The notes under the pieces were generated by a model. That model did not search any database and was not told where the DNA came from. It saw nothing but the letters and a program-made list of their open reading frames with translations. From NCBI GenBank assembly GCA_017945845.1, contig CP072828.1:558001-622000 (forward strand): DNA of 64,000 bases, read 5' to 3'. The stretch comes from Carnobacteriaceae bacterium zg-C25 (GTDB lineage Bacteria; Bacillota; Bacilli; Lactobacillales; Aerococcaceae). Shown here piece after piece: positions 33,693 to 41,877 of this stretch; within the stretch, counting starts at the first letter, position 1, and every line of letters starts with the position of its first letter. A program made the position numbers and the translations under genes.

Positions 33693-33717
33693 ACCGGAGC
33701 ATTCTTCGGTCTATTTT
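33686..33717 (+). terminator. Terminator of the 37-aa gene (copy 1)
   Basis: Perfect 11-bp stem AAAATAGACCG / CGGTCTATTTT, 10-nt loop. A near-identical copy lies at 34127-34158. Confidence 0.8.
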
Positions 33718-33751
33718 GTTGAAATATCACCATACGTTTAAAAAGGATAAA

Positions 33752-33829
33752 GTATCATATCAAAAAATTTAAAGGCGCAATGATAATGAAAATCTCTATA
33801 TTTATCATTAAAAATATTTTTTATGATAC
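33752..33829. repeat. Nested inverted repeats
   Basis: Outer arms GTATCATA (33752-33759) / TATGATAC (33822-33829) enclose inner arms AATGATAA (33779-33786) / TTATCATT (33802-33809). Both are perfect. A further perfect 16-bp palindrome, ATAAAATGCATTTTAT, lies at 33927-33942. Confidence 0.5.
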
Positions 33830-33985
33830 CTATTATTTATAAAAAGTAGACTATTTCAGGATATACGTTAATTGTGATGCACAAAGTACGCTATCGTATA
33901 CATTTTTTGCCATAAAGCAGGCTACGATAAAATGCATTTTATGATTTAGGCTATGCTACATAATTTTTTATTTTAATGTTATTAT

Positions 33986-34089
33986 CGTATCAGCCATTGT
34001 GGTACGAATGGCTTCGTTCTCGTACGCAGTAGAGAACGAGCGATGTATCGTGTACATCGCGGTAAGCCGTACACTTAGCGGCTGATACG
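33986..34089. ncRNA. Branched structured element (three-way junction), class unknown
   Basis: Closing stem CGTATCAGCC (33986-33995) / GGCTGATACG (34080-34089), perfect 10 bp. Inner stem GTG.TAC....GGCTT (33999-34014) / AAGCC-GTA-CAC (34064-34074) with bulges. Two hairpins follow: CGTTCTC / GAGAACG (34015-34038) and GCGATGTA / TACATCGC (34040-34060). It is more GC-rich than its surroundings. It could be a small RNA or a fold-back mobile element. Confidence 0.5.
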
Positions 34090-34094
34090 CAAAA

Positions 34095-34158
34095 AGACTG
34101 TTGACACTTTATTATGTCAACAGTCTAAAATAGACCGGAGTATTCTTCGGTCTATTTT
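34095..34158 (+). terminator. Two hairpins after the branched element, second a duplicate terminator
   Basis: Perfect 12-bp hairpin AGACTGTTGACA / TGTCAACAGTCT (34095-34126, 8-nt loop), then a near-copy of the 33686 terminator (AAAATAGACCG 34127-34137 / CGGTCTATTTT 34148-34158). Confidence 0.7.
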
Positions 34159-34220
34159 ACTTTACAAATGAAAAAAATTCGATAAAATAGTGGTTATACC
34201 AAAGAAAAGAGGTGATTGCG

Positions 34221-34892
34221 ATGAAAATGGAACATATCAATGAAAATACAATAAAAGTCATGATTGGCCATTCCGATCTTGAAGATAGAGGTATCACATT
34301 TTTCGATTTACTTGGAAATCAAAATCAAGTAGAGTCGTTTTTCTATGAGATTTTAGAAGAAGTGGGTGTTCGCCACGAATTTGAAGGACTCGATGCCGTA
34401 ACATTTCAAGTTGTCCCAAAAAATGATGGATTAGATTTATATATTTCTAAAGGTATGAATACAGGATTGAAAGATCACTTAAAACATACGTTCCAATCTT
34501 CACCGGATGCACTGAAAAATACACCGTTGGATCAAGTGATACAAATTTTTGAAAAAGAAGAAAAACAACAAAAAGAAAAAGCAAAAATGTCATCTAAAGG
34601 GCGTACATCGACTGAAAAATATCAAGTGTATGTATTTGAAAAGTTTTTAGATGTGGTATCATTTGCGCAATCTGTCAAAACAGAAAAAATTTATATCAAT
34701 CATTTGTACCATTTTGACGATGCTTACTATTGGATTCACCAATTAAACCATGAAACGAATAAACAAGCGATTCATTATCGCGCCATCGAACACGGTACGG
34801 TAAGTGTCATTTCGCCAATGATTGTAAAAGAACACGGACAATTAATTATTGAAAACGATGCAATTCATTTAATGAATACGCACTTTAAATAG
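34221..34892 (+). CDS. mecA: ClpC adaptor protein MecA
   Basis: 223 aa from ATG 34221 (AGAGGTGAT upstream; the GTG at 34212 is inside this site). The N-terminal substrate-binding domain (MEHINENTIKVMIGHSDLEDRGITFFDLLGN) and the C-terminal ClpC-binding domain (YQVYVFEKFLDVVSFAQSV...HLYHFDDAYYWIHQL) are both present, joined by a Lys/Glu/Gln linker. It hands proteins to the ClpCP protease and in relatives restrains competence. Followed 7 bp later by the glyoxalase-like gene. Confidence 0.94.
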   Translation: MKMEHINENTIKVMIGHSDLEDRGITFFDLLGNQNQVESFFYEILEEVGVRHEFEGLDAVTFQVVPKNDGLDLYISKGMNTGLKDHLKHTFQSSPDALKNTPLDQVIQIFEKEEKQQKEKAKMSSKGRTSTEKYQVYVFEKFLDVVSFAQSVKTEKIYINHLYHFDDAYYWIHQLNHETNKQAIHYRAIEHGTVSVISPMIVKEHGQLIIENDAIHLMNTHFK

Positions 34893-34899
34893 GAGAACT

Positions 34900-35280
34900 A
34901 TGAAACAACAAATGGTCCACACGTGCTATCGTGTGAAAAACTTAGAAGAATCTCTAGCGTTTTATCAAAACGCGTTTAACTTTGAAATTAGTCGTTTACG
35001 CGATTTTCCAGAACATCAATTTACGCTAGCGTATTTAACGTTACCGGGAAGTTCATATGAATTGGAATTGACGTATAATTACGACCATCCAGGTTATCAA
35101 ATTGGAGACGGGTATGGACATATTGCGATCGCCGTTGACGATTTAGAAGGCTTGCACGCTAAACATAAAGAACTAGGGTATAACGTCACTGAACTAAAAG
35201 GTCTGCCCGGCACACTGCCATCCTATTTCTTTGTTTTAGACCCAGACGGTTATAAAATCGAAGTGGTTCGCTTTAAATAA
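34900..35280 (+). CDS. VOC-family lyase (lactoylglutathione lyase / glyoxalase I-like)
   Basis: 126 aa with two beta-alpha-beta-beta-beta modules of the vicinal-oxygen-chelate fold: TCYRVKNLEESLAFYQNAFNFEISR, YELELTYNYDHPGYQIGDGYGHIAIAVDDL, and FFVLDPDGYKIEVVRF. Putative metal ligands are His6 (MVHTCYRV), Glu in YELELT, His in YGHIA and the Glu in IEVV, matching glyoxalase I. It would convert methylglyoxal-thiol adducts. It shares a transcript with mecA and ends at a good terminator. Confidence 0.85.
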   Translation: MKQQMVHTCYRVKNLEESLAFYQNAFNFEISRLRDFPEHQFTLAYLTLPGSSYELELTYNYDHPGYQIGDGYGHIAIAVDDLEGLHAKHKELGYNVTELKGLPGTLPSYFFVLDPDGYKIEVVRFK

Positions 35281-35283
35281 GTA

Positions 35284-35313
35284 AGAGGCTGAAATTTTTT
35301 CAGCTTCTTTTTT
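35284..35313 (+). terminator. Terminator of mecA-VOC unit
   Basis: 11-bp stem AGAGGCTGAAA / TTTCAGCTTCT (one wobble), 3-nt loop, then TTTTT. The next gene's ribosome site follows closely. Confidence 0.75.
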
Positions 35314-35324
35314 GTAGGTGGTGT

Positions 35325-36080
35325 ATGGAAAATTTAATGATCACAACAGCCGTTAAAGAAAAGGATGCAATGATACAATTGGCGTTGCAACTATCTTGCG
35401 AATGGAACGTGCCGTATATTAAACGGCAAAAACAAACAATTCAGCAGTTAATCAAACAGTTTGGCAACGTATTGATTGTCTATTCGGATAAATTAGAGTA
35501 CGTCCATGAAGATGGCACCAAATTATTTTTTCATCCGAATACCGCCGTTATACGCATTCGCCAAGGGTATGATCCTTTAAGTGAGTTAGTTGGCAGCGGT
35601 AAAACCATTTTAGATTGTACAATGGGATTGGCAGGAGATAGTATTGTCATGGCGTATTACCATAATCATGTAACGGCTATTGAGTATGACCCAATCATTT
35701 ATACCGTTGTAAAACACGGCTTAAAACAATTTAAAGACGTTGAAGAGACAGTACAAAAAGCCATGCACCGAATTGATTGCGTGCATGACAATTTTTCCAA
35801 TTATTTAAAACAACAAAATAGCGACAGTGTTGATATTGTGTATTTTGATCCGATGTTTAGTGAAACGATTAAAGAATCGAAAAATATACAAGGGATTCAA
35901 AGTCGACAAAAATATGTTGCACTAACGCAAGACGATATCAATGAAGCGAAACGCGTCTGCAAAGAGTGTGTCATGATTAAAGCGCATTTTCGTGATGACG
36001 TATTTGAACGATTTGGCTTTCAACGACACGTTCGAGAAAATACCAAATTTCATTACGGTGTGTGGAAAAAACTACAGTAA
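35325..36080 (+). CDS. SAM-dependent methyltransferase, YpiP/RsmJ-like
   Basis: 251 aa. The N-terminal region (residues 1-85) includes SCEWNVPYIKRQKQTIQQL and a segment with FHPNTAVIRIRQ. The class I methyltransferase core follows: motif I TILDCTMGLAGDSIVMAYY, AIEYDPIIYTVV, and a DPPY-like IVYFDPMFSETI. This is the pattern of the RsmJ-related family (B. subtilis YpiP). It probably modifies rRNA, but the target base in Gram-positives is not settled. Its stop overlaps the end of the convergent glutathione peroxidase gene by 9 bp. Confidence 0.75.
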   Translation: MENLMITTAVKEKDAMIQLALQLSCEWNVPYIKRQKQTIQQLIKQFGNVLIVYSDKLEYVHEDGTKLFFHPNTAVIRIRQGYDPLSELVGSGKTILDCTMGLAGDSIVMAYYHNHVTAIEYDPIIYTVVKHGLKQFKDVEETVQKAMHRIDCVHDNFSNYLKQQNSDSVDIVYFDPMFSETIKESKNIQGIQSRQKYVALTQDDINEAKRVCKECVMIKAHFRDDVFERFGFQRHVRENTKFHYGVWKKLQ

Positions 36081-36545
36081 TGCTTCAATGTCTTTAGCAA
36101 TGGATTTTGGATCCGTTTGTGGTGCGTAACGCTTAATGACCTGACCTTGTCTATTCACTAAAAATTTAGTGAAATTCCATTTAATGTCATCGTTTAATAA
36201 ACCGCCTTTAGCATCTTTTAAAAAAGTAAACAATGGGGCAGCATTTTCGTCGTTGACATCAACTTTATGAAATCTTGGAAAAGTCGTGTCGTAATGCAAA
36301 GCGCAAAAAGTGTTGATGTCATCATCGCTTCCCGGTGCTTGTTCGTTAAATTGATTGCATGGGAAATCTAACACGTGAAACCCTTTTGAATGATACGTCG
36401 TATACAAGTCTTGTAATCCGGCGTATTGTGGTGTGAAACCACAACCAGTTGCCGTATTCACAATTAAAAGCACATCTCCAGAGTAGTTTTCCAACGTGCT
36501 GAACGATTGATCTTGTAACTGTACAGAAATGGAATAAATTGACAT
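36072..36545 (-). CDS. Glutathione peroxidase-like thiol peroxidase
   Basis: 157 aa from 36545, where AAAGGAGAG lies upstream on the minus strand; the longer frame to 36623 has no site. Thioredoxin-fold GPx: NTATGCGFTPQYAGLQ holds the peroxidatic cysteine (about 35), FPCNQFNEQAPG gives the Gln and the resolving-type Cys, and WNFTKFLV gives the conserved Trp and Asn. It reduces peroxides with cysteine, not selenocysteine, usually using thioredoxin in bacteria. Convergent with the methyltransferase and divergent from the Val T-box leader. Confidence 0.92.
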   Translation of the reverse strand: MSIYSISVQLQDQSFSTLENYSGDVLLIVNTATGCGFTPQYAGLQDLYTTYHSKGFHVLDFPCNQFNEQAPGSDDDINTFCALHYDTTFPRFHKVDVNDENAAPLFTFLKDAKGGLLNDDIKWNFTKFLVNRQGQVIKRYAPQTDPKSIAKDIEALL

Positions 36546-36584
36546 AATTTTCTCTCCTTTTTCATGTATTATACACAAAAGTCG

Positions 36585-36613
36585 TGGCAATTTCTTGTAT
36601 GGCGTGTTAAAAT
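36585..36613 (+). promoter_or_regulatory. Promoter of the Val T-box transcript
   Basis: TGGCAA (36585-36590), 17-bp spacer, extended -10 TGTTAAAAT (TAAAAT 36608-36613). Confidence 0.45.
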
Positions 36614-36619
36614 AATGAA

Positions 36620-36848
36620 ACAAAGATTAAGAGGAGTAGTTTGTGACTGTTTTTAGAGAGTGTGTGGGTGGTGTAAACACATAACAAGGCAAATGAAGGT
36701 AGCTTAGGAGTAAGTGGACTGAAAAGAAAGTAAGTCGACTCGCAGAGTTCCTGCGTTATCAATGCAGAGCGTTTGTCCATACAAACGGAATATAGGTGGT
36801 ACCACGATTAGCTCGTCCTATTTAGCAACTGCTAAATAGGGCGTTTTT
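36620..36848 (+). ncRNA. T-box leader, specifier GTA (Val)
   Basis: T-box core AGGTGGTACCACG (36795-36807), then a terminator (36815-36827 / 36832-36843, loop AACT) with five T residues. Stem I shows AGTAG on the 5' side. The 3' side of the specifier loop is GAA-G-GTA-G (36695-36702), flanked by CAAAT above and CTTA below. GTA (36699-36701) is a valine codon, fitting valS, but the first gene after the leader is a 5'-nucleotidase-like gene. Confidence 0.92.
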
Positions 36849-36863
36849 ATTTAAAGTAATGAG

Positions 36864-38294
36864 GTGATAGCAATTAAAAAGGTAACCATTTTACATACAA
36901 ATGATACACATTCTTATTTGAATAATTTTCATAAAAGAAAGCACGTCATTGACAGTGCACGTCAAAAATATGACAACGTCCTAGTTGTCGATTCAGGGGA
37001 TAATTTACGCGGAAGTTTATATTACACCGTCTTTGAAGGTGAAAAAGAGCCCTATCTATTAAATAAACTTGGCTATGACTATATGACATTAGGCAATCAC
37101 GATTTTGATAACGGCTCAAAAGATGTGTATCACTTTTTATCCCATATCCACAGCCAAGTCATATTAAGCAATGTACAATGGGAGAAAGACGCCTATTTAA
37201 AACAAATTACAAACTATAAACCATGGACAGTACACACGTTTGAAGATGGCTTGAAAATTGGCATCATCGGATTACTCACACCAACGACACAAAATAGTTC
37301 ATCACCCAGTGAAGAAACGCTATTTTTTGATCCAATCGATGTCTCACGTGAAAAAGTCGCCCAGCTACAAAAAGAAAATGTCGATGTCATTATCGCATTA
37401 AGCCATCTTGGAGATGTGGAAGACGTTAGACTAGCCGAAGAAGTATCGGGCATTCATTACATTATTGGATCACACACGCATAAAGTGTTGGAGCAACCCA
37501 TTGTCGTCACTAACGATAAAGGGTGGCAAACACAAATTTTTCAAGCAGGTTCATATGGCAACTACATTGGTGAATTGGAAATTGGTTGTGATGACGACGG
37601 TGTGAAACGATTAAATTACCAACTCATCGATTTGCGCGAATACCCATTTTATGATGAAGCGCTATATGAAGAATTGAAAGAGTGGGATAAATCCGTTGAA
37701 GCGGTTGTTACAAAACCGATTGCCACGTTACAAGAAGACTTGAACGGTAAGCGAGATGTGACAAAATATACATCAACGAATTTAACGAATTTAATTACCG
37801 ATGCGTATTTAGACAAGGCAAAAGCATTAGGTTTTTCACCCGATTTAGCCATTATGAATAGTGGCGGTATACGCCAAACGTTAAAAGAAGGTGTCGTAAC
37901 GTACGGCGATGTATTGCAAATTTTGCCATTTGCTTGTGAATTGTACATTTGCCATATGACAGGAAAAGATTTGTTTAGCGCTTTAGATAGCGGTGAATAC
38001 CCACAAGTCAGCCAAGCAAAAGTCGTTTATCATGCACAAGATGATGAATTGCGTTTAAAAGAAATACTGATTAAAACGCCAAACGGATACGAACCGCTTC
38101 AAATGGATAAAACGTATTTAGTGTCAACCAATACTTTTATTGGTACTGGAAAAGATGGTTACGTAGGATTTGAAAACACGCACAATTTATTGAAAAAACA
38201 ATATTATGATACGGATGTGTTAGTGTCGTATTTGAAAAAATTACCGCAACCCATCACGTATACCAATGAAGTTAGAAAACGTGTTATTCAATAG
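36864..38294 (+). CDS. Metallophosphatase / 5'-nucleotidase (YunD-like), behind the Val T-box
   Basis: About 473-476 aa. An N-terminal calcineurin-like phosphoesterase domain (ILHTNDTHSYL, VVDSGDNLRGS, TLGNHDFDNG, GSHTHKVLEQP) is followed by the 5'-nucleotidase C-terminal domain (TSTNLTNLITDAYLD...NSGGIRQTL). No signal peptide, so it is a cytosolic YunD-type enzyme. The start is unclear: GAGGTGAT (36861-36868) looks like the ribosome site, so the GTG at 36864 inside it is doubtful, and an ATT codon at 36873 is at the right distance. It lies between the valine T-box and valS, so it should respond to valine starvation together with valS. Confidence 0.88.
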   Translation: MIAIKKVTILHTNDTHSYLNNFHKRKHVIDSARQKYDNVLVVDSGDNLRGSLYYTVFEGEKEPYLLNKLGYDYMTLGNHDFDNGSKDVYHFLSHIHSQVILSNVQWEKDAYLKQITNYKPWTVHTFEDGLKIGIIGLLTPTTQNSSSPSEETLFFDPIDVSREKVAQLQKENVDVIIALSHLGDVEDVRLAEEVSGIHYIIGSHTHKVLEQPIVVTNDKGWQTQIFQAGSYGNYIGELEIGCDDDGVKRLNYQLIDLREYPFYDEALYEELKEWDKSVEAVVTKPIATLQEDLNGKRDVTKYTSTNLTNLITDAYLDKAKALGFSPDLAIMNSGGIRQTLKEGVVTYGDVLQILPFACELYICHMTGKDLFSALDSGEYPQVSQAKVVYHAQDDELRLKEILIKTPNGYEPLQMDKTYLVSTNTFIGTGKDGYVGFENTHNLLKKQYYDTDVLVSYLKKLPQPITYTNEVRKRVIQ

Positions 38295-38417
38295 TAACCG
38301 TAAAAAAATTAGAATATGCAAATACTAATTTGCAAATGCCATTATAAAACAGGTCGTTTATGAAAAATGTAAAACAACTAAAATAAATATCAATTAAACA
38401 GAAAAAGGAGAACTCAC

Positions 38418-41054
38418 ATGATACAACTACCCCCAAAATACAATCCACAAGAGGTAGAAAGTGGACGCTATGAAAAATGGGTAAATAGTGGTGTGTTTAA
38501 ACCAAACGCCAACCCAGATGCAAAGCCGTATTCTATTGTTATTCCACCACCAAACGTAACCGGAAAATTACACCTAGGTCATGCGTGGGATGTGACGTTA
38601 CAAGATGCCATCATTCGTTTTAAACGCATGCAAGGATACGATACATTATGGTTACCGGGTATGGACCATGCCGGTATTGCGACACAAGCCAAAGTTGAAG
38701 AAAAATTACGTCAAGAAGGCGTGTCACGTTACGATTTAGGGCGTGAAAAATTCCTTGAAAAAACATGGGAATGGAAAGAAGACTACGCACAAACCATTCG
38801 CTCACAATGGGGCAAAATGGGTGTGTCTGTCGATTATGACAGAGAACGTTTTACCCTTGATGAAGGGTTATCGCAAGCGGTTAAAACCGTATTTGTGAAA
38901 CTGTTTGAAAAAGGATTAATTTACCGCGGTGAAAAAATCATTAACTGGGATCCGGTGGCACGCACAGCGTTATCCGATATTGAGGTAATCCATAAAGATG
39001 TTGATGGCGCGTTTTACCACATGAATTACCCATTAAGTGACGGTAGTGGCTATATTGAAATTGCGACAACACGTCCAGAAACCATGCTTGGTGATGCCGC
39101 AGTTGTTGTTAACCCAAATGATGAACGCTATCAACATTTAATTGGAAAAACCGTAACGCTACCATTAATGAATCGTGATATTCCTATTATTGCAGATGAA
39201 TACGTTGACGTAGCGTTTGGTACAGGTGCAATGAAAGTAACACCTGCACACGATCCAAACGACTTTGAACTCGGTGAAAAACATCACCTACCACAAATTA
39301 ACGTCATGAACGATGACGCAACGATGAACGCATTAGCTGGTAAATATGCCGGTATGGATCGTTTTGTGGCACGCAAACAAATCATTGACGACTTACGTGA
39401 ATTAGGACTGCTTGTTAAAATCGAACAACACAATCATAGTGTCGGACATTCCGAAAGAAGTGGCGCGGTCGTAGAACCACGTTTATCAAAACAATGGTTT
39501 GTCAAAATGGAAGACTTGGCAAAACAAGCGATTGATGCACAAAGTACACAAAATCGTGTTGATTTTTACCCACCACGTTTTGAACAAACTTATTTATCGT
39601 GGATGGAAAATGTACACGACTGGTGTATTTCACGTCAATTGTGGTGGGGACATCAAATTCCGGCGTGGTACCATAACGAAACAGGCGAATTGTATGTAGG
39701 TATGGAAGCGCCCGAAGATGTATCAAACTGGACACAAGATGAAGATGTGTTAGACACATGGTTTTCAAGTGCGTTATGGCCGTTTTCAACAATGGGCTGG
39801 CCAAATGAAGACAGTGATGATTTCAAACGTTATTTCCCAACGTCAACGTTAGTAACAGGTTACGACATTATTTTCTTCTGGGTAAGTCGCATGATTTTCC
39901 AAAGTTTAGAGTTTACTGACCAAAAGCCGTTCCAAAACGTATTAATCCATGGCTTAATTCGTGATAAAGAGGGACGTAAAATGAGTAAATCACTCGGCAA
40001 CGGAATTGATCCAATGGACGTCATTGAACAACACGGTGTCGATGCGTTACGCTGGTTCTTGTTAAATGGATCAGCACCAGGTCAAGACGTACGCTACATG
40101 GAAGAAAAAGTAGAAGCGGCGTGGAATTTCATCAATAAAATTTGGAACGCCAGCCGTTACGCCTTCATGAATATCGGTGATGTTACCATGTCAACACTAG
40201 ACATTACAGGCGAAAAAACGTTAGCAGATCGTTGGATATTAACACGCTTAAATGAAACCATTTCACGCGTTACCGATTTATTTGATAAATTTGAATTTGG
40301 TGAAGCAGGACGACAATTGTATAACTTTGTTTGGGACGATTTCTGTGACTGGTATATTGAAATGTCAAAAGAAACGTTGACCGGCGAAAATGAAGTGGCT
40401 AAATTCACAACGCGTAGCATTCTATTGCACGTACTCGATCAAACGTTACGCTTGTTACATCCATTTATGCCGTTTGTTACTGAAGAGATTTTCCAAACGT
40501 TACATGGCGATACGCAAAGTGTTGTTGTGGCAGAATATCCAATTGTCGATGAATCATTAAGTGACGCGTCATCATTGGAAAGTATGGAACGATTGATTGA
40601 AGTGATTCGTACGGTTCGTACCATTCGTAATGAAGTCAACACACCATTATCAAAACCTGTTCCGATTGCCATTAAAGCCAACACACAAGACATTGCTGAC
40701 TTATTATTAGAAAACAGTAGCTATATTACACGTTTTTGTAATCCAGAAACGCTAACGATTGCCCTAGATGCAACCGTAGAAGGTGAAGCAATGAGTGCGG
40801 TAATTAGTGGCGCTCAAGTGTTTATGCCATTAGCAGGATTAATCAATATTGCAGATGAAATCAAACGTTTAGAAAAAGAAGCGGCTAAATTAATGAGTGA
40901 AGTGAAACGTGTTGAAGGTAAATTATCCAACGAAGGATTTGTTGCCAAAGCACCGGCGCATGTCATTGATGTGGAACGCCAAAAAGGTGAAGACTACAAA
41001 CAACAATTACAAATCGTTGAACAACGTATCGAAACATTAAAAAATATGGCATAA
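38418..41054 (+). CDS. valS: Valyl-tRNA synthetase
   Basis: 878 aa, full length. Class I motifs: [15 protein letters not shown] (HIGH-type HLGH at about 51-54) and [14 protein letters not shown] (KMSKS), with the editing domain between ([15 protein letters not shown]) and a C-terminal coiled-coil arm rich in Lys/Glu. It charges tRNA-Val. It has no T-box of its own in the 123-bp gap upstream, which holds only a small GCAAAT-ACTA-ATTTGC hairpin (38319-38334). Control therefore probably runs through the leader at 36.6 kb. folC, its usual Bacilli neighbour, is 6.7 kb further on. Confidence 0.97.
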   Translation: MIQLPPKYNPQEVESGRYEKWVNSGVFKPNANPDAKPYSIVIPPPNVTGKLHLGHAWDVTLQDAIIRFKRMQGYDTLWLPGMDHAGIATQAKVEEKLRQEGVSRYDLGREKFLEKTWEWKEDYAQTIRSQWGKMGVSVDYDRERFTLDEGLSQAVKTVFVKLFEKGLIYRGEKIINWDPVARTALSDIEVIHKDVDGAFYHMNYPLSDGSGYIEIATTRPETMLGDAAVVVNPNDERYQHLIGKTVTLPLMNRDIPIIADEYVDVAFGTGAMKVTPAHDPNDFELGEKHHLPQINVMNDDATMNALAGKYAGMDRFVARKQIIDDLRELGLLVKIEQHNHSVGHSERSGAVVEPRLSKQWFVKMEDLAKQAIDAQSTQNRVDFYPPRFEQTYLSWMENVHDWCISRQLWWGHQIPAWYHNETGELYVGMEAPEDVSNWTQDEDVLDTWFSSALWPFSTMGWPNEDSDDFKRYFPTSTLVTGYDIIFFWVSRMIFQSLEFTDQKPFQNVLIHGLIRDKEGRKMSKSLGNGIDPMDVIEQHGVDALRWFLLNGSAPGQDVRYMEEKVEAAWNFINKIWNASRYAFMNIGDVTMSTLDITGEKTLADRWILTRLNETISRVTDLFDKFEFGEAGRQLYNFVWDDFCDWYIEMSKETLTGENEVAKFTTRSILLHVLDQTLRLLHPFMPFVTEEIFQTLHGDTQSVVVAEYPIVDESLSDASSLESMERLIEVIRTVRTIRNEVNTPLSKPVPIAIKANTQDIADLLLENSSYITRFCNPETLTIALDATVEGEAMSAVISGAQVFMPLAGLINIADEIKRLEKEAAKLMSEVKRVEGKLSNEGFVAKAPAHVIDVERQKGEDYKQQLQIVEQRIETLKNMA

Positions 41055-41066
41055 AAAGCCTTATAA

Positions 41067-41098
41067 AAAAGGTGTTGGCAGAAATGCCAATACCTTTT
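41067..41098 (+). terminator. Terminator of valS
   Basis: 14-bp stem AAAAGGTGTTGGCA / TGCCAATACCTTTT with a GAAA tetraloop; T-run within the 3' arm. The gap to 41199 also holds degenerate GGTTGATG-type repeats. Confidence 0.75.
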
Positions 41099-41198
41099 AA
41101 AATGCCCTATCAAATGATGCGGTATACAAAAATAGGGTTTTATCCGATTTGATGTTGGTGGCTGTAAACGTTCAACACCTCTTAAATGATGTATACAA

Positions 41199-41240
41199 AA
41201 ATAGGTTGAATACTTTTGACGTAAAGTATCAACCTATTTT
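41199..41240 (-). terminator. Terminator of the SH3 protein gene
   Basis: Long stem: AAAATAGGTTGA.TACTTT pairs with AAAGTATCAACCTATTTT (41223-41240). The minus strand ends in a T-run; the stop codon lies in the stem. Confidence 0.65.
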
Positions 41241-41719
41241 TTAATGAGTTTATCCGTTTGAACCCATACCGCTCTGTCGTTAAAAACAATTTGTGACCAA
41301 TTGTTTCTTTCGTAATAAACGTAATAAATGGTATTGCGCGTTAGTTTGCCAAGTTCTTTTTCTGTCGAACGCGGGTTGTCGTAAATGGACACCGTATCGT
41401 CAATTGGTTTGACGGCGTAAACGGCGTCGTTATGTGCAAGGTCTTGTTGCGTGAAATCATTTGTGCGTAGCCAACCCGTTTTACCATCGGCAAAAATATA
41501 TGTCCACCCGTCACGTTGATCAATGGTGGCGTAACGATGGTTTTGTGGAACGACCGCACTCACTTGAGTTTGCACATCTGCATTTGGTCGTAAAGTTAAA
41601 TAAGGCACGTCAACTGTCTTAAAGCTAAATAAATATAAACCGATCATGGAAATGGAAGTGGCAATAATGACGAGTAAGCCAATAAAGCGTTCCTTCTTTT
41701 TTTGTTTTAAAATGCTCAT
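41234..41719 (-). CDS. Membrane-anchored protein with two bacterial SH3 domains
   Basis: 161 aa from 41719 (AAAGGA 6 nt before the ATG on the minus strand); upstream in-frame codons lack a site. One N-terminal span (about 12-33, FIGLLVIIATSISMIGLYLF) is followed outside the membrane by two SH3_3-like modules (about 42-100 with YATIDQRDGWTYIFADGKTGWLRTND, and 105-160 with NWSQIVFNDRAVWVQTDKL). Such domains usually bind peptidoglycan peptides. A wall-sensing or scaffold role is inferred. Divergent from rodZ, which shares the intergenic region. Confidence 0.78.
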   Translation of the reverse strand: MSILKQKKKERFIGLLVIIATSISMIGLYLFSFKTVDVPYLTLRPNADVQTQVSAVVPQNHRYATIDQRDGWTYIFADGKTGWLRTNDFTQQDLAHNDAVYAVKPIDDTVSIYDNPRSTEKELGKLTRNTIYYVYYERNNWSQIVFNDRAVWVQTDKLIKK

Positions 41720-41877
41720 GGAAAATCCTTTAATTAAAATAGTAAAACTAGTATAACAAGCCGGGAACGTAAAGACAAATGAAATCATCAATTATATGGA
41801 AAATTTAATTTTTCTAAAATAATTTAAAATGTGGTATACTATATGATGTGAATTTATAAATTTAAGGAGTAGATAAT

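Noticed and set aside
33986-34089. tRNA or tmRNA-like gene
   Set aside because: The branched fold was compared with a cloverleaf: no T-loop GTTCRANNC, no 7-bp acceptor with CCA-type end, no anticodon loop.
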